From NCBI GenBank assembly GCA_947307295.1, contig CAMZIQ010000004.1:45562-109561 (forward strand): a DNA stretch of 64,000 nt, read 5' to 3'. The notes under the pieces were generated by a model. That model did no database searches. It was not told the origin of the DNA and saw only the letters and a program-made list of their open reading frames with translations. The stretch comes from an uncultured Pseudomonadota bacterium (GTDB taxonomy: Bacteria > Pseudomonadota > Alphaproteobacteria > Rs-D84). Positions 1-8,744 of the stretch are shown here, piece by piece. The translations under genes and the position numbers were made by a program. Numbering within the stretch: the first letter of the stretch is position 1; each line of letters opens with the position of its first letter.

Positions 1-102
1 AAATTCTTAAAAATATAGAAGAATGTTTGATCAGGGAAAAAGACTATGTTTTTAAACATTTACACATTAATGTTGAAAATATAATTTCCGGTAAACAAAA
101 CT

Positions 103-130
103 AAAAAATGCCCAACAAGGGCATTTTTTT
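103..130 (+). terminator. rho-independent terminator
   Basis: aaaaaatgccc-aacaa-gggcattttttt hairpin with T tract. Confidence 0.75.
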
Positions 131-190
131 CTCTTGCACTTAGATATATTTTTTTGTTAAATTTTGTGTTGAAAAACAAAAGGAAAAAAT

Positions 191-1012
191 ATGGAAATGA
201 CACTTGATTCTTTGGTTACCATGTTGGGGGAAGTTTTGGCGAGTTTTGGTATGAGATTAATCGCTGCGATTGCAATATGGGTTATTGGTTTTTGGATTGT
301 TAAAAAGGTTGTCGCATCATTAAGTTTTGGTATGAAAAAGCATGATGTTGACCCTTCTTTGGCATCTTTTTCTCAATCTTTTTTAAGTATAACTTTAAAG
401 GTTTTTGTAATAATTATAATATTGGCAACACTTGGTGTTCAAATGACGTCCATAGTGGCTGTACTTGGTGCTGCTTCGTTGGCAATTGGTATGGCGTTGT
501 CAGGAACACTGCAAAACGTTGCTGGTGGTATGGTTATATTATTGTTTAAACCATTCAAAGTGGGTGACGCTATTGTGACTGCTGATGGTAAAATGGGTAT
601 TGTTAAAAAAATTATGATATTCACGACAGAATTACATACTTTTGATAATCAGGTTTTATTCTTGCCGAATGGCGCTTTGTCAAATGGTGTTATAACTAAT
701 TTATCTCAGGGTAAAAATCGCAGAACAGATTTAACAGTTGGTATATCGTATGGAGATGATGTTGAAAAAGCACGCAGTGTTGCAATGAAAATATTATCCA
801 AAGATAAACGCGTATTAAAAAATCCAGCACCAGAAATTATATTGACTTCTCTGGATGATAGTGCGGTCACATTAATTGTTCGTTATTGGACTAAATATGA
901 AGATTTGTTGCCAGCTCAGGCTGAAATTTTGGAAACAATATACAAAGAATTTCCAAAGAATAAATTGCATTTCCCATTCCCACAAATGGATGTTCATGTG
1001 AAAAAGAATTAA
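191..1012 (+). CDS. MscS-family small-conductance mechanosensitive channel
   Basis: MscS-like core: LGAASLAIGMALSGTLQNVAGGMVILLFKPFKVGDAI...VLFLPNGALSNGVITNLS. Confidence 0.92.
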   Translation: MEMTLDSLVTMLGEVLASFGMRLIAAIAIWVIGFWIVKKVVASLSFGMKKHDVDPSLASFSQSFLSITLKVFVIIIILATLGVQMTSIVAVLGAASLAIGMALSGTLQNVAGGMVILLFKPFKVGDAIVTADGKMGIVKKIMIFTTELHTFDNQVLFLPNGALSNGVITNLSQGKNRRTDLTVGISYGDDVEKARSVAMKILSKDKRVLKNPAPEIILTSLDDSAVTLIVRYWTKYEDLLPAQAEILETIYKEFPKNKLHFPFPQMDVHVKKN

Positions 1013-1015
1013 AAG

Positions 1016-1041
1016 AAAACGCCCATTTGGGCGTTTTTTTT
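1016..1041 (+). terminator. rho-independent terminator
   Basis: aaaacgccc-attt-gggcgtttttttt. Confidence 0.75.
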
Positions 1042-1378
1042 ATTGTTTTTGTCTTATAAACGATGTTCTTAGACGATTAAACAAATTCGGTTTTTGTTTT
1101 GCAATAAATAAATCTTCTTCTTTGGTATTTAAATCTTTGCACAAAGCATCGCAAAATTCATCAAGTGTCATAGCTATCATCAAAGGCGCATCGTTTTTTA
1201 TAGAGACATTATATTTATATTCAAACTCTGTGATAATATTTATTCTATCAATTATATCAAATCCAAGGACTTTATTCATTTTTGCATCAGGTGTAATTTT
1301 GTCACTAGATATATATGTGAACATATCATATATAATACCTTTGACTTTATCAAAACAGTCTTGTTTTGTGTATGGCAT
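1040..1378 (-). CDS. acyl-carrier-protein-like protein lacking the phosphopantetheine Ser (DSL -> DII)
   Basis: ACP-like segment ITPDAKMNKVLGFDIIDRINIITEFEYKYNVSI; Ile sits where the modified Ser is expected. Confidence 0.6.
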   Translation of the reverse strand: MPYTKQDCFDKVKGIIYDMFTYISSDKITPDAKMNKVLGFDIIDRINIITEFEYKYNVSIKNDAPLMIAMTLDEFCDALCKDLNTKEEDLFIAKQKPNLFNRLRTSFIRQKQ

Positions 1379-1383
1379 AACAA

Positions 1384-1695
1384 TTACCTTTTTTGTGTTT
1401 TTTGCAAAACAGTAATTTCTCTGTTTTTGGCGGTCAATGCATCAATAACAGATTTGTAAACATCGTTAACGGTTTGAAAATCACTAGCACGATTAAAATC
1501 AATCGAGATATCGTATTTGTGTTCTAATTCCATTACTGTTTGAACAATATCTAAACTATTTAAATTTAAGTCTTCGTGTATTTTAGAATCAATAGTTATA
1601 GTCATTTTGTCTACATTGTAATCTGGTAATTTGCGCAAAGCTCTTGTTAACACTTTTGTGCAAAAAATTTTTTCTGATGTTGTATAATTTTTCAT
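1384..1695 (-). CDS. acyl carrier protein-like
   Basis: DLNLNSLDIVQTVMELEHKYDISI; Ser retained in the N-S-L-D motif. Confidence 0.7.
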   Translation of the reverse strand: MKNYTTSEKIFCTKVLTRALRKLPDYNVDKMTITIDSKIHEDLNLNSLDIVQTVMELEHKYDISIDFNRASDFQTVNDVYKSVIDALTAKNREITVLQKTQKR

Positions 1696-1711
1696 TTTTT
1701 ATCGTCCTTTT

Positions 1712-2593
1712 TTATTTTGAAAATTGCTTGGTTACCTTATTAAAATAATATTTTATATAAGATTTGTAATTTGTAAATTTGCTTGTTTGAATTACTTTGA
1801 AAATCTCACGTTGTTCCTGCCCAAAATTTTTTATTTCTGTTCTAGTAAGATTTTTTTCTGGGAATTTAGACATAATAATATCATGAGTGCTTTTTAAATA
1901 ATCTGGACATTCTGCAAAATTAATAACGAAGCCATTATGAACCATAAAGATAGGTTTATATGGGGCAGTATCGGAATTGTCCATAACACATCCAATATTT
2001 ACAGAAGATAGTACTTCGGGCAAGTTGTTTAATCCGCCTTTGTATCTGCGAATAATAACATCTGGGGGCACATCGTGACCACCTTGTTTAACACGTTCAG
2101 AAACGCGATAAATACTTACTGCTGGATCCAATACATAGGGATGTAAACTACAAACATTATAACCGTATAAATTTTTAGCTTTGTTTATCAAAGATAATGC
2201 CGTTCTACCAGCACCAGTAGTTTCAAATATCAAATTATCGCCATTAGAAAAAGCATCGTATATTTTGTTTAATACGATTTTCCCAGATTCATATTTAAAT
2301 TTCAATTCCAATAATTCTAATTCTCGTTCGTATTCAGCGAGTTGTGACAAACCATTTTGTCCGGAATTTCCATCCTGTTCCATTTCGGCAATATAAAATT
2401 TTTTTGTTGTTTGGTCTATTAGGTGTGCATTTTCTGGTTTGTTGATTAGTTCTGCAAACTCAATATCTTGGTTGGCAAAAAAAGCTTGTTTAAAAAAAAG
2501 ACTCTGTGTGGCAATTCGGTTGTAAAAAGTCGTTTTGCCAGCACCGTTTGGTCCAGAAATCAAGATAAACCAAGGTTTTTTATTGTTTTGCAT
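1712..2593 (-). CDS. zeta-toxin-like P-loop kinase/ATPase (COG4185-like)
   Basis: Walker A GPNGAGKTTF; C-terminal RVSERVKQGGHDVPPDVIIRRYKGGLNNL typical of zeta-like kinases. Confidence 0.75.
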   Translation of the reverse strand: MQNNKKPWFILISGPNGAGKTTFYNRIATQSLFFKQAFFANQDIEFAELINKPENAHLIDQTTKKFYIAEMEQDGNSGQNGLSQLAEYERELELLELKFKYESGKIVLNKIYDAFSNGDNLIFETTGAGRTALSLINKAKNLYGYNVCSLHPYVLDPAVSIYRVSERVKQGGHDVPPDVIIRRYKGGLNNLPEVLSSVNIGCVMDNSDTAPYKPIFMVHNGFVINFAECPDYLKSTHDIIMSKFPEKNLTRTEIKNFGQEQREIFKVIQTSKFTNYKSYIKYYFNKVTKQFSK

Positions 2594-2712
2594 TTTGTTA
2601 TTATCTCTGTTGTTTGTTTTTAGATGTTTATTATAGACAAAGATTTGTTTATGTCAATTATTTTTTATAAAAATAAAAAACCGTCCATAAAAATGAACGG
2701 TTTATTCAATTT

Positions 2713-2924
2713 TGGTGGAGCTGATCAGACTCGAACTGACGAGACGGTGATGGTTGCCCAAGAAGGAGTCTCTGTTAAAAAAAAGAAAACCGCTCTTTAC
2801 GAACGGCTTTATTTATTCTGGTGGAGCTGATCAGACTCGAACTGACGAGACGGTGATGGTTGCCCAAGAAGGAGTCTCTGTTAAAAAAAAGAAAACCGCT
2901 CTTTACGAACGGCTTTATTTATTC
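2713..2924 (-). repeat. two identical 106-bp tandem units: tRNA-Ala 3' end (30 nt) + spacer + terminator
   Basis: units 2713-2818 and 2819-2924 read identically; first 30 nt equal the 3' end of the tRNA at 2925. Confidence 0.9.
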
Positions 2925-3000
2925 TGGTGGAGCTGATCAGACTCGAACTGACGACCCCCTGCTTGCAAAGCAGGTGCTCTACCAACTGAGCTACAACCCC
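2925..3000 (-). tRNA. tRNA-Ala(UGC)
   Basis: minus strand GGGGTTGTAGCTCAGTTGGTAGAGCACCTGCTTTGCAAGCAGGGGGTCGTCAGTTCGAGTCTGATCAGCTCCACCA; anticodon TGC, encoded CCA. Confidence 0.95.
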
Positions 3001-3010
3001 AGAACTTTGC

Positions 3011-3086
3011 ATTTAAGGATTGAACTCTTTTGACAGACCCGCTGCACTGTAAAGCAACTTACCTCTACCAACTGAGCTACAACCCC
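3011..3086 (-). pseudogene. degenerate tRNA-like remnant (intact 5' D-arm half, broken 3' half)
   Basis: minus strand GGGGTTGTAGCTCAGTTGGTAGAGG... matches the tRNA-Ala 5' part; acceptor 3' strand and CCA absent; 8-nt anticodon-like loop. Confidence 0.65.
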
Positions 3087-3238
3087 AGAACTTTGCGACT
3101 TTCTCATGAAAGCCAAGTCATTTTATTAGTTTATAAATCAAAAGTCAAGATTTTTCTTGTTTTTTCAAAAATTATAATATAAAATCACAACCAACATTAA
3201 CAAATAAATACAAATTCGCCAAAGGGGGTGAATACATA

Positions 3239-3445
3239 ATGGTTAAAGTTTTGGTCCGTGATAATAACGTTGAACAGGCTTTGCGCGTTGCAAAACGTAA
3301 ATCTCAAAAAGAAGGCCTTTATCGCGAAATGAAAGAACGTCAACGTTACGAAAAACCAACTACTAAACGTAAACGTTTAAAAGAAGAAGCTGTACGTAAC
3401 GAAAAGAAACGTCAATCAAAACAACGCATGGTATTCGGTTTCTAA
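3239..3445 (+). CDS. rpsU: 30S ribosomal protein S21
   Basis: [47 protein letters not shown]. Confidence 0.95.
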   Translation: MVKVLVRDNNVEQALRVAKRKSQKEGLYREMKERQRYEKPTTKRKRLKEEAVRNEKKRQSKQRMVFGF

Positions 3446-3526
3446 GGAATACAGAATCTAAAACAGCATCTCGCTGTAGCAAAGCGAAAGCGGGTGGCCT
3501 TTGGATTTTAATGTTGTATTAAGATT

Positions 3527-3556
3527 AAAAAAAACCGCTGTTCAGGCGGTTTTTTA
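3527..3556 (+). terminator. rho-independent terminator
   Basis: aaaaccgctgttcaggcggtttttt. Confidence 0.7.
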
Positions 3557-3910
3557 TTTTACGTTTTGTGCAGATTTATATTTTTTCAGATTATTCATCA
3601 AATCTAACATCTTCTTTTCATGCATGTCTTCAATTTGTATTTCAGAATTTTCATTGATTCCTGTGCCGCCACGCATAACAACAGAATAATATATTTGTGC
3701 ATTGTTTAAAATATCGCGCAACCCAGCCCCAGCTGCATAACCTGTATAAGCAAACCCGACAGCGTTGCCACCTTCTGGACGAATAAGATTAGTTTTAAAA
3801 CTGTAAGTTTCGACATTTAAACTTTTGTCTAAATCGGTAAACATTTGTGCAATATCAGACAACGTTATTTTTTTCGGTGTTTGTTGAACAAAATCTTCTG
3901 ATTGACTCAT
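3554..3910 (-). CDS. hypothetical protein (118 aa)
   Basis: ORF with no recognised family. Confidence 0.6.
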   Translation of the reverse strand: MSQSEDFVQQTPKKITLSDIAQMFTDLDKSLNVETYSFKTNLIRPEGGNAVGFAYTGYAAGAGLRDILNNAQIYYSVVMRGGTGINENSEIQIEDMHEKKMLDLMNNLKKYKSAQNVK

Positions 3911-4025
3911 TTTTTAGCCTTTTTGTTTTTGGAATTCTAACACGCAAACCTAAAAAAACAAGGTTTTTTACTTGTTTTATTTTTATAAATGTTTTATTGT
4001 ATCTCTGGAAAAAATGGGAAGAATT

Positions 4026-6263
4026 ATGAAAAAATCTGAAAATACGGTTGAAAATATTTCTGGACAGCAATTATCAGATGCGCTGTCTGAACGTTATTTG
4101 TCTTATGCGGTAAGTACTATCGTGGCACGTGCTTTGCCTGATGTAAGGGATGGTTTAAAACCTGTGCACCGCCGTATTTTGTATTCTATGTTGCGTCAAA
4201 AGTTATCTCCGAATGCTGCTTTTCGTAAATGTGCAACGGTTGTAGGGGATGTTTTGGGACATTATCATCCACATGGTGATTCTTCGGTTTATGATGCGAT
4301 GGTTCGTCTTGCCCAGGATTTTTCTGTTCGTTATCCATTGATTGATGGTCAGGGTAATTTTGGAAATATTGACGGCGATCCCCAGGCTGCATATCGTTAT
4401 ACAGAATCTAAAATGACCGAAGCAGCGATGCTGATAATGGAAGGTATCGACGAAGATAGTGTTGATATGATGCCGAATTTTGATGGAACAACGGTTGAAC
4501 CAACTGTGATGCCGGGTGCGTTTCCAAATTTATTGGCTAATGGTGGTATGGGAATTGCGGTTGGTATGGCAACAAATATCCCAACGCATAATGTTTCAGA
4601 AATTATGGATGCGTTAAATTTGGTTGTTGATAAACCAGACGCAACAACACAACAAATTATGAAAAAGTTGATTGGACCTGATTTTCCAACTGGCGGTATT
4701 TTAATTGATGATTTTGATACGATTTGCAAAAATTATGATACAGGTCGTGGTGCATTTCGTATTCGCGCTAAATGGGATGTGGAAAAACTAGAACGTGGTA
4801 TGGAACAGGTCGTTATCACAGAAATTCCATATGGTATAGTAAAATCTAAATTGGTGGAACAAATTGCTGATTTAATAGATGCTAAAAAATTGCCTTTGGT
4901 AGAAGATATTGTGGATGAATCTACAACTGATGTGCGTATTGTCATCACACCAAAAAATCGCAATATTCCAACAGATAAAATGATGGCGCATTTGTTTGCG
5001 ATGACTGATTTAGAATACAAATTTAATATGAATTTCAATGTTGTAGATTCAAATGGGGCGCCACGTGTTATGCCGATTGGTGATGTGTTGCGTGAATTTA
5101 TTGCACATCAAAAAAATGTTTTATTACGAAGAACCAAATGGCGTTTGAATAATATCGAAAGACGTCTTGAAATTTTGGGTGGATTGTTAATTGTCTATCT
5201 GAATTTGGACAGGGTTATTGAAATCATCAGAAACGAAGATGATCCAAAGGCTGTATTGATGGAAGAATTTCAATTAACTGAAATTCAGGTTGAATCAATA
5301 TTAAATACTCGTCTTCGTTCTTTGCGTAAATTGGAAGAAATGGAAATAAGACGCGAAGATAAGGCTTTGCGCGAAGAACGCGATAAATTAAATGCTTTGT
5401 TGGTTGATGAAGAATTACAAAATGCGCAATTACATGCTTGGTTTGATGATATTAAAAAGCAATATGCAAAAAATACAGCGCTTGGTCGTCGTCGCACACA
5501 GTGGGCACCGGCCGGGGAAGAGATTGCTGTTAACGCAGACGATTTCATTGAAAAAGAACCGATTACAATTATATTATCAACAATGGGTTGGATACGTGCG
5601 GCAAAGGGACATCTTGATTTGAATAATTTGGATATAAAATTCAAAGAAGGTGATGAATTACAATTTGCTTTTCATGCACAAACTACGGATAAAATCAATT
5701 TATTTGCAGGTGGTGGAAAAATGTTTACATTATCGGCAAATGATTTGCCATCTGCACGTGGTTTTGGTGAATCGGTGCGTATGATGGTTGATATCAGCGC
5801 AGAAGAAAATATAGTAAAAGCATTTGTTTTGGATACTTCTGCAAAATATCTGGTGATTGGTCGTCATGGTACAGGCTTTATCGTTGCTGGCGAAAATTGC
5901 GTTGCGCAGACAAAAAGCGGAAAACAAATTATGAATGTTGATGAACGCAATCCTGCGGTGTTGTGTGTGCGTGTGGATGGTGATATGGTTGCGCTTTCTG
6001 GGTCTAATGATAAATTGTTGATGTTTGAAACAGAACAAATTCCAGAAATGTCGCGGGGCAAGGGTGTAATTTTGCAAAAATACAATGCCGAAAGAACATA
6101 TACAATTGATGCGATGTTCTTTAATCGGGCGGATGGATTTGGATGGACTACGGGTCGTGGCACTACGAAATTGGATGATATTACACCATGGGTTGCTAAA
6201 CGTGCATCTCAGGGGCATACTATACCTGTTGGTTTTCCACGTAGTGGTAAGTTTGGAAAATAA
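4026..6263 (+). CDS. parC: DNA topoisomerase IV subunit A
   Basis: [37 protein letters not shown]...YRYTE; start chosen at the MKKSENT Met inside the longer ORF. Confidence 0.93.
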   Translation: MKKSENTVENISGQQLSDALSERYLSYAVSTIVARALPDVRDGLKPVHRRILYSMLRQKLSPNAAFRKCATVVGDVLGHYHPHGDSSVYDAMVRLAQDFSVRYPLIDGQGNFGNIDGDPQAAYRYTESKMTEAAMLIMEGIDEDSVDMMPNFDGTTVEPTVMPGAFPNLLANGGMGIAVGMATNIPTHNVSEIMDALNLVVDKPDATTQQIMKKLIGPDFPTGGILIDDFDTICKNYDTGRGAFRIRAKWDVEKLERGMEQVVITEIPYGIVKSKLVEQIADLIDAKKLPLVEDIVDESTTDVRIVITPKNRNIPTDKMMAHLFAMTDLEYKFNMNFNVVDSNGAPRVMPIGDVLREFIAHQKNVLLRRTKWRLNNIERRLEILGGLLIVYLNLDRVIEIIRNEDDPKAVLMEEFQLTEIQVESILNTRLRSLRKLEEMEIRREDKALREERDKLNALLVDEELQNAQLHAWFDDIKKQYAKNTALGRRRTQWAPAGEEIAVNADDFIEKEPITIILSTMGWIRAAKGHLDLNNLDIKFKEGDELQFAFHAQTTDKINLFAGGGKMFTLSANDLPSARGFGESVRMMVDISAEENIVKAFVLDTSAKYLVIGRHGTGFIVAGENCVAQTKSGKQIMNVDERNPAVLCVRVDGDMVALSGSNDKLLMFETEQIPEMSRGKGVILQKYNAERTYTIDAMFFNRADGFGWTTGRGTTKLDDITPWVAKRASQGHTIPVGFPRSGKFGK

Positions 6264-6303
6264 AATATAATTTTTTTGATTATATTACCAGGAACAAAAG
6301 AGG

Positions 6304-7515
6304 ATGAAAATGCAATCGCAGACTTTTATAAAAACTTATGTTCCGAAAGAATTTGAAAAGCAGTTTTTAATAAAAAAAGCGCCGGATATCACCGTTAATG
6401 ATACAGTATATATTGAAAATGGCATTGTTTGTGTAGATGTTTCTCATACTTCTGGTGTTGTTTATGATGACAAAGGTATTTTGTGTGAATCCAGCATAAC
6501 TTACCGTTTTGATGGTTGCATGGCGATACCGTCTTTTAATGATAAATGTGATTTTATAGATGAACAGGTTATATTTATGGGTTGTGGTTATATATTTAAT
6601 CATTTTGGTCATTTTTTATTAGAAGGTTTGTCGCGGTTATATCCTATGTTGGATAAAAAATACAAAAATAAAAAACTGGTGTTCGTTGTAAACAAAAACA
6701 CAAAAAAATTACCTTCTTATGTATTAGATATTCTTGGTGGCTTGGGCGTAAAACAAGAAAATATAATTTTAATACATAAAACAACTCGTTTTGCTGGGGT
6801 TTATGTGCCACCGCAAGCATCAGTAATTACAAAATATATAAGCAATATTATGAATACCGTATTGGATGCTGTGGCAAAGAATCTGGAAAACAAAAATTTG
6901 AAAACATATAAAAAAATATATTTGTCGCGTTCAAAAATGAATGATGGTCGTACTTTTGGAGAATCTGTTATTGAAAAAATATTTGCGAATAATGGATATC
7001 AAATCGTATGGCCAGAAACTTTATCTTTGCAAGATCAAATTACTTTGGTTAAAAATAGCGAAATCATAGCAGGAATCGCAGGAACTGCATTACATTTGTC
7101 TTTGTTTATGAAGCCGGGCGGCACAGTCATTCAAATTAAAAGAAATACATTAAATAGTGATAATGCAGAAATACAAAATGATATTTGTAATTTTAAAAAT
7201 CTAAATTTTGTTTATATTGCTGGCAGTATAGAAAAACGTCCAACTAAGCATTTTACAGATGTTCCACAACTGGTTGGTATAACAAAATTTATGAAACAAT
7301 TTTTTGATGAAAATAAATTTAAATATACATCCCAAGATGTTGTTTGTGATAAATATATTTTGCGGCAATATAAAAAACAATTATGTAAATATAAAATAAA
7401 ACGCACTTATACTAAATTTATAAGTGTTATTGCCAGGATTATTTCTTTATTTGGTATAACAAAATACGGAAGACAAAATATTCGTAAATCTATAATGAAT
7501 TTTTTACATGTTTAA
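6304..7515 (+). CDS. glycosyltransferase family 61 (DUF563-like)
   Basis: FGHFLLEGLSRLYP... and ETLSLQDQITLVKNSEIIAGIAGTALHLSLFMKPGGTVIQI. Confidence 0.8.
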   Translation: MKMQSQTFIKTYVPKEFEKQFLIKKAPDITVNDTVYIENGIVCVDVSHTSGVVYDDKGILCESSITYRFDGCMAIPSFNDKCDFIDEQVIFMGCGYIFNHFGHFLLEGLSRLYPMLDKKYKNKKLVFVVNKNTKKLPSYVLDILGGLGVKQENIILIHKTTRFAGVYVPPQASVITKYISNIMNTVLDAVAKNLENKNLKTYKKIYLSRSKMNDGRTFGESVIEKIFANNGYQIVWPETLSLQDQITLVKNSEIIAGIAGTALHLSLFMKPGGTVIQIKRNTLNSDNAEIQNDICNFKNLNFVYIAGSIEKRPTKHFTDVPQLVGITKFMKQFFDENKFKYTSQDVVCDKYILRQYKKQLCKYKIKRTYTKFISVIARIISLFGITKYGRQNIRKSIMNFLHV

Positions 7516-8168
7516 TATTGAGATTCTCTGGTCCAATGAATATTCTTTTTTACAACAGTATTACCAACTATGACTGCATTTTCATCTTCAAATTTTTTAG
7601 TGACCACAGATTTTGTTCCAACAATACAATTATTTGGAATGTGACAGCCTTTTAATAGTAAAACGTCAGCCGTAATCCATACATGATTATCAATAATGAT
7701 ATTTTTGTTATTATTTATAACGTTTCCTGTATCGTTATCGTATATTGCATGACCATCGCCCAATTGAATAATGTCTTTATAAGCAAACATGCAATCAGAA
7801 CCAATTATTATATCGCCAGGACCGCGCAATAAAGATATCTGCAAAACATCAGTTGTTGATAAATCTCGACCAAAAACAATTTTATTACCATCATTTTTAA
7901 AACCCGCTATAGATATTTTTCTTGGATAAGAACTGGGGAACAAAACGATTGAGGTATTATTACAAACATTTACATTCAACATAAGATTGTTGCAAGGCAT
8001 ATGAATTTCAATAGTATTATTATTTCCTGAAAATTTTATATGACTATGTTTTAAGCGGCGAACTTCATGACGAGTGCCATCAGGATTAACAACAAACACA
8101 TGATTGTTTACACCATGGTTAGAAATAAAAGACCTTTTGAAATCGCGGAGTTTTTTAATAATTGACAT
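7512..8168 (-). CDS. left-handed beta-helix (hexapeptide) acyltransferase
   Basis: NIIIDNHVWITADVLLLKGCHIPNNCIVGTKSVVTKKFEDENAVIVGNTVVKKNIHW. Confidence 0.82.
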   Translation of the reverse strand: MSIIKKLRDFKRSFISNHGVNNHVFVVNPDGTRHEVRRLKHSHIKFSGNNNTIEIHMPCNNLMLNVNVCNNTSIVLFPSSYPRKISIAGFKNDGNKIVFGRDLSTTDVLQISLLRGPGDIIIGSDCMFAYKDIIQLGDGHAIYDNDTGNVINNNKNIIIDNHVWITADVLLLKGCHIPNNCIVGTKSVVTKKFEDENAVIVGNTVVKKNIHWTRESQY

Positions 8169-8179
8169 ATCTTAATATG

Positions 8180-8205
8180 AAAAAGCTTACGAACGTAAGC
8201 TTTTT
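8180..8205. terminator. bidirectional terminator
   Basis: aaaagcttac-gaac-gtaagcttttt hairpin. Confidence 0.7.
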
Positions 8206-8215
8206 AAATTTTAGG

Positions 8216-8395
8216 TTAATGAGGCATTTTTGCTTCAACAAATTTCGTATGTTTACGTAATTTCTTATCATATTTACGAAATTCTAATTTACCCTGAGTA
8301 TTTTCAGATTTTGTGTTTTTAGTTGTTGTGTAATAAACACCAGTTTCTTTGTTAACCAGTTTTATTACTTCTTTACTACCTTTTTTAGATGCCAT
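8216..8395 (-). CDS. rpmG: 50S ribosomal protein L33 (59 aa; below ORF-track cutoff)
   Basis: MASKKGSKEVIKLVNKETGVYYTTTKNTKSENTQGKLEFRKYDKKLRKHTKFVEAKMPH. Confidence 0.9.
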   Translation of the reverse strand: MASKKGSKEVIKLVNKETGVYYTTTKNTKSENTQGKLEFRKYDKKLRKHTKFVEAKMPH

Positions 8396-8471
8396 TTTTA
8401 TCGCCTTTTTTAATTACTCCGTGCATTTTAGGGTATATTTACAAGAAAATCAAGTTTTTTTTATTTTTTAT

Positions 8472-8500
8472 GAAAAAGCCCCCTTTTTTGCAAAAGGGGG
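8472..8500. terminator. terminator hairpin
   Basis: gcccccttttttgcaaaaggggg. Confidence 0.65.
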
Positions 8501-8521
8501 ACAATTTATTTGTCTTTTTTA

Positions 8522-8671
8522 TTAGCAACCGCCAGTCGCGTCGCCAATGATTTTTGAAATAGATATGTTTTTATGGAATAAAAAATCATATTCACAATTT
8601 CCAGATTTATAAGAGCCTGTGCATGCAGCCAAAGTTAATACTGCAAATAACGCTAATAATGCTTTTTTCAT
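8522..8671 (-). CDS. small putative lipoprotein (49 aa; below ORF-track cutoff)
   Basis: MKKALLALFAVLTLAACTGSYKSGNCEYDFLFHKNISISKIIGDATGGC: lipobox LTLAAC. Confidence 0.65.
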   Translation of the reverse strand: MKKALLALFAVLTLAACTGSYKSGNCEYDFLFHKNISISKIIGDATGGC

Positions 8672-8744
8672 TAATTTCTCCTTTGTTTGTTGATTTGCAA
8701 AACGATTAGATTATGAAATATTTCTTATCAGGGTTCAAGTTTTT

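Noticed and set aside
1712-2593. Calling the zeta-like gene a bona fide toxin-antitoxin system
   Set aside because: No adjacent epsilon-type or other recognisable antitoxin; only the kinase-like fold is supported.
2713-2924. Possible CRISPR array from repeated units
   Set aside because: Only two contiguous identical 106-bp units with no variable spacers; no cas genes in the window.
2624-2936. ORFs 2624-2830 and 2754-2936 (GGADQTRTDETVMVAQEGV...)
   Set aside because: They are translations of the tandem tRNA-Ala 3'-end/terminator repeats, not genes.
3446-3500. Hairpin-rich stretch after rpsU (acagcatctcgctgtagcaaagcgaaagcgg) as an ncRNA
   Set aside because: Small stems only; no match to SRP, 6S or tmRNA cores that I can recognise; may simply be 3' UTR.
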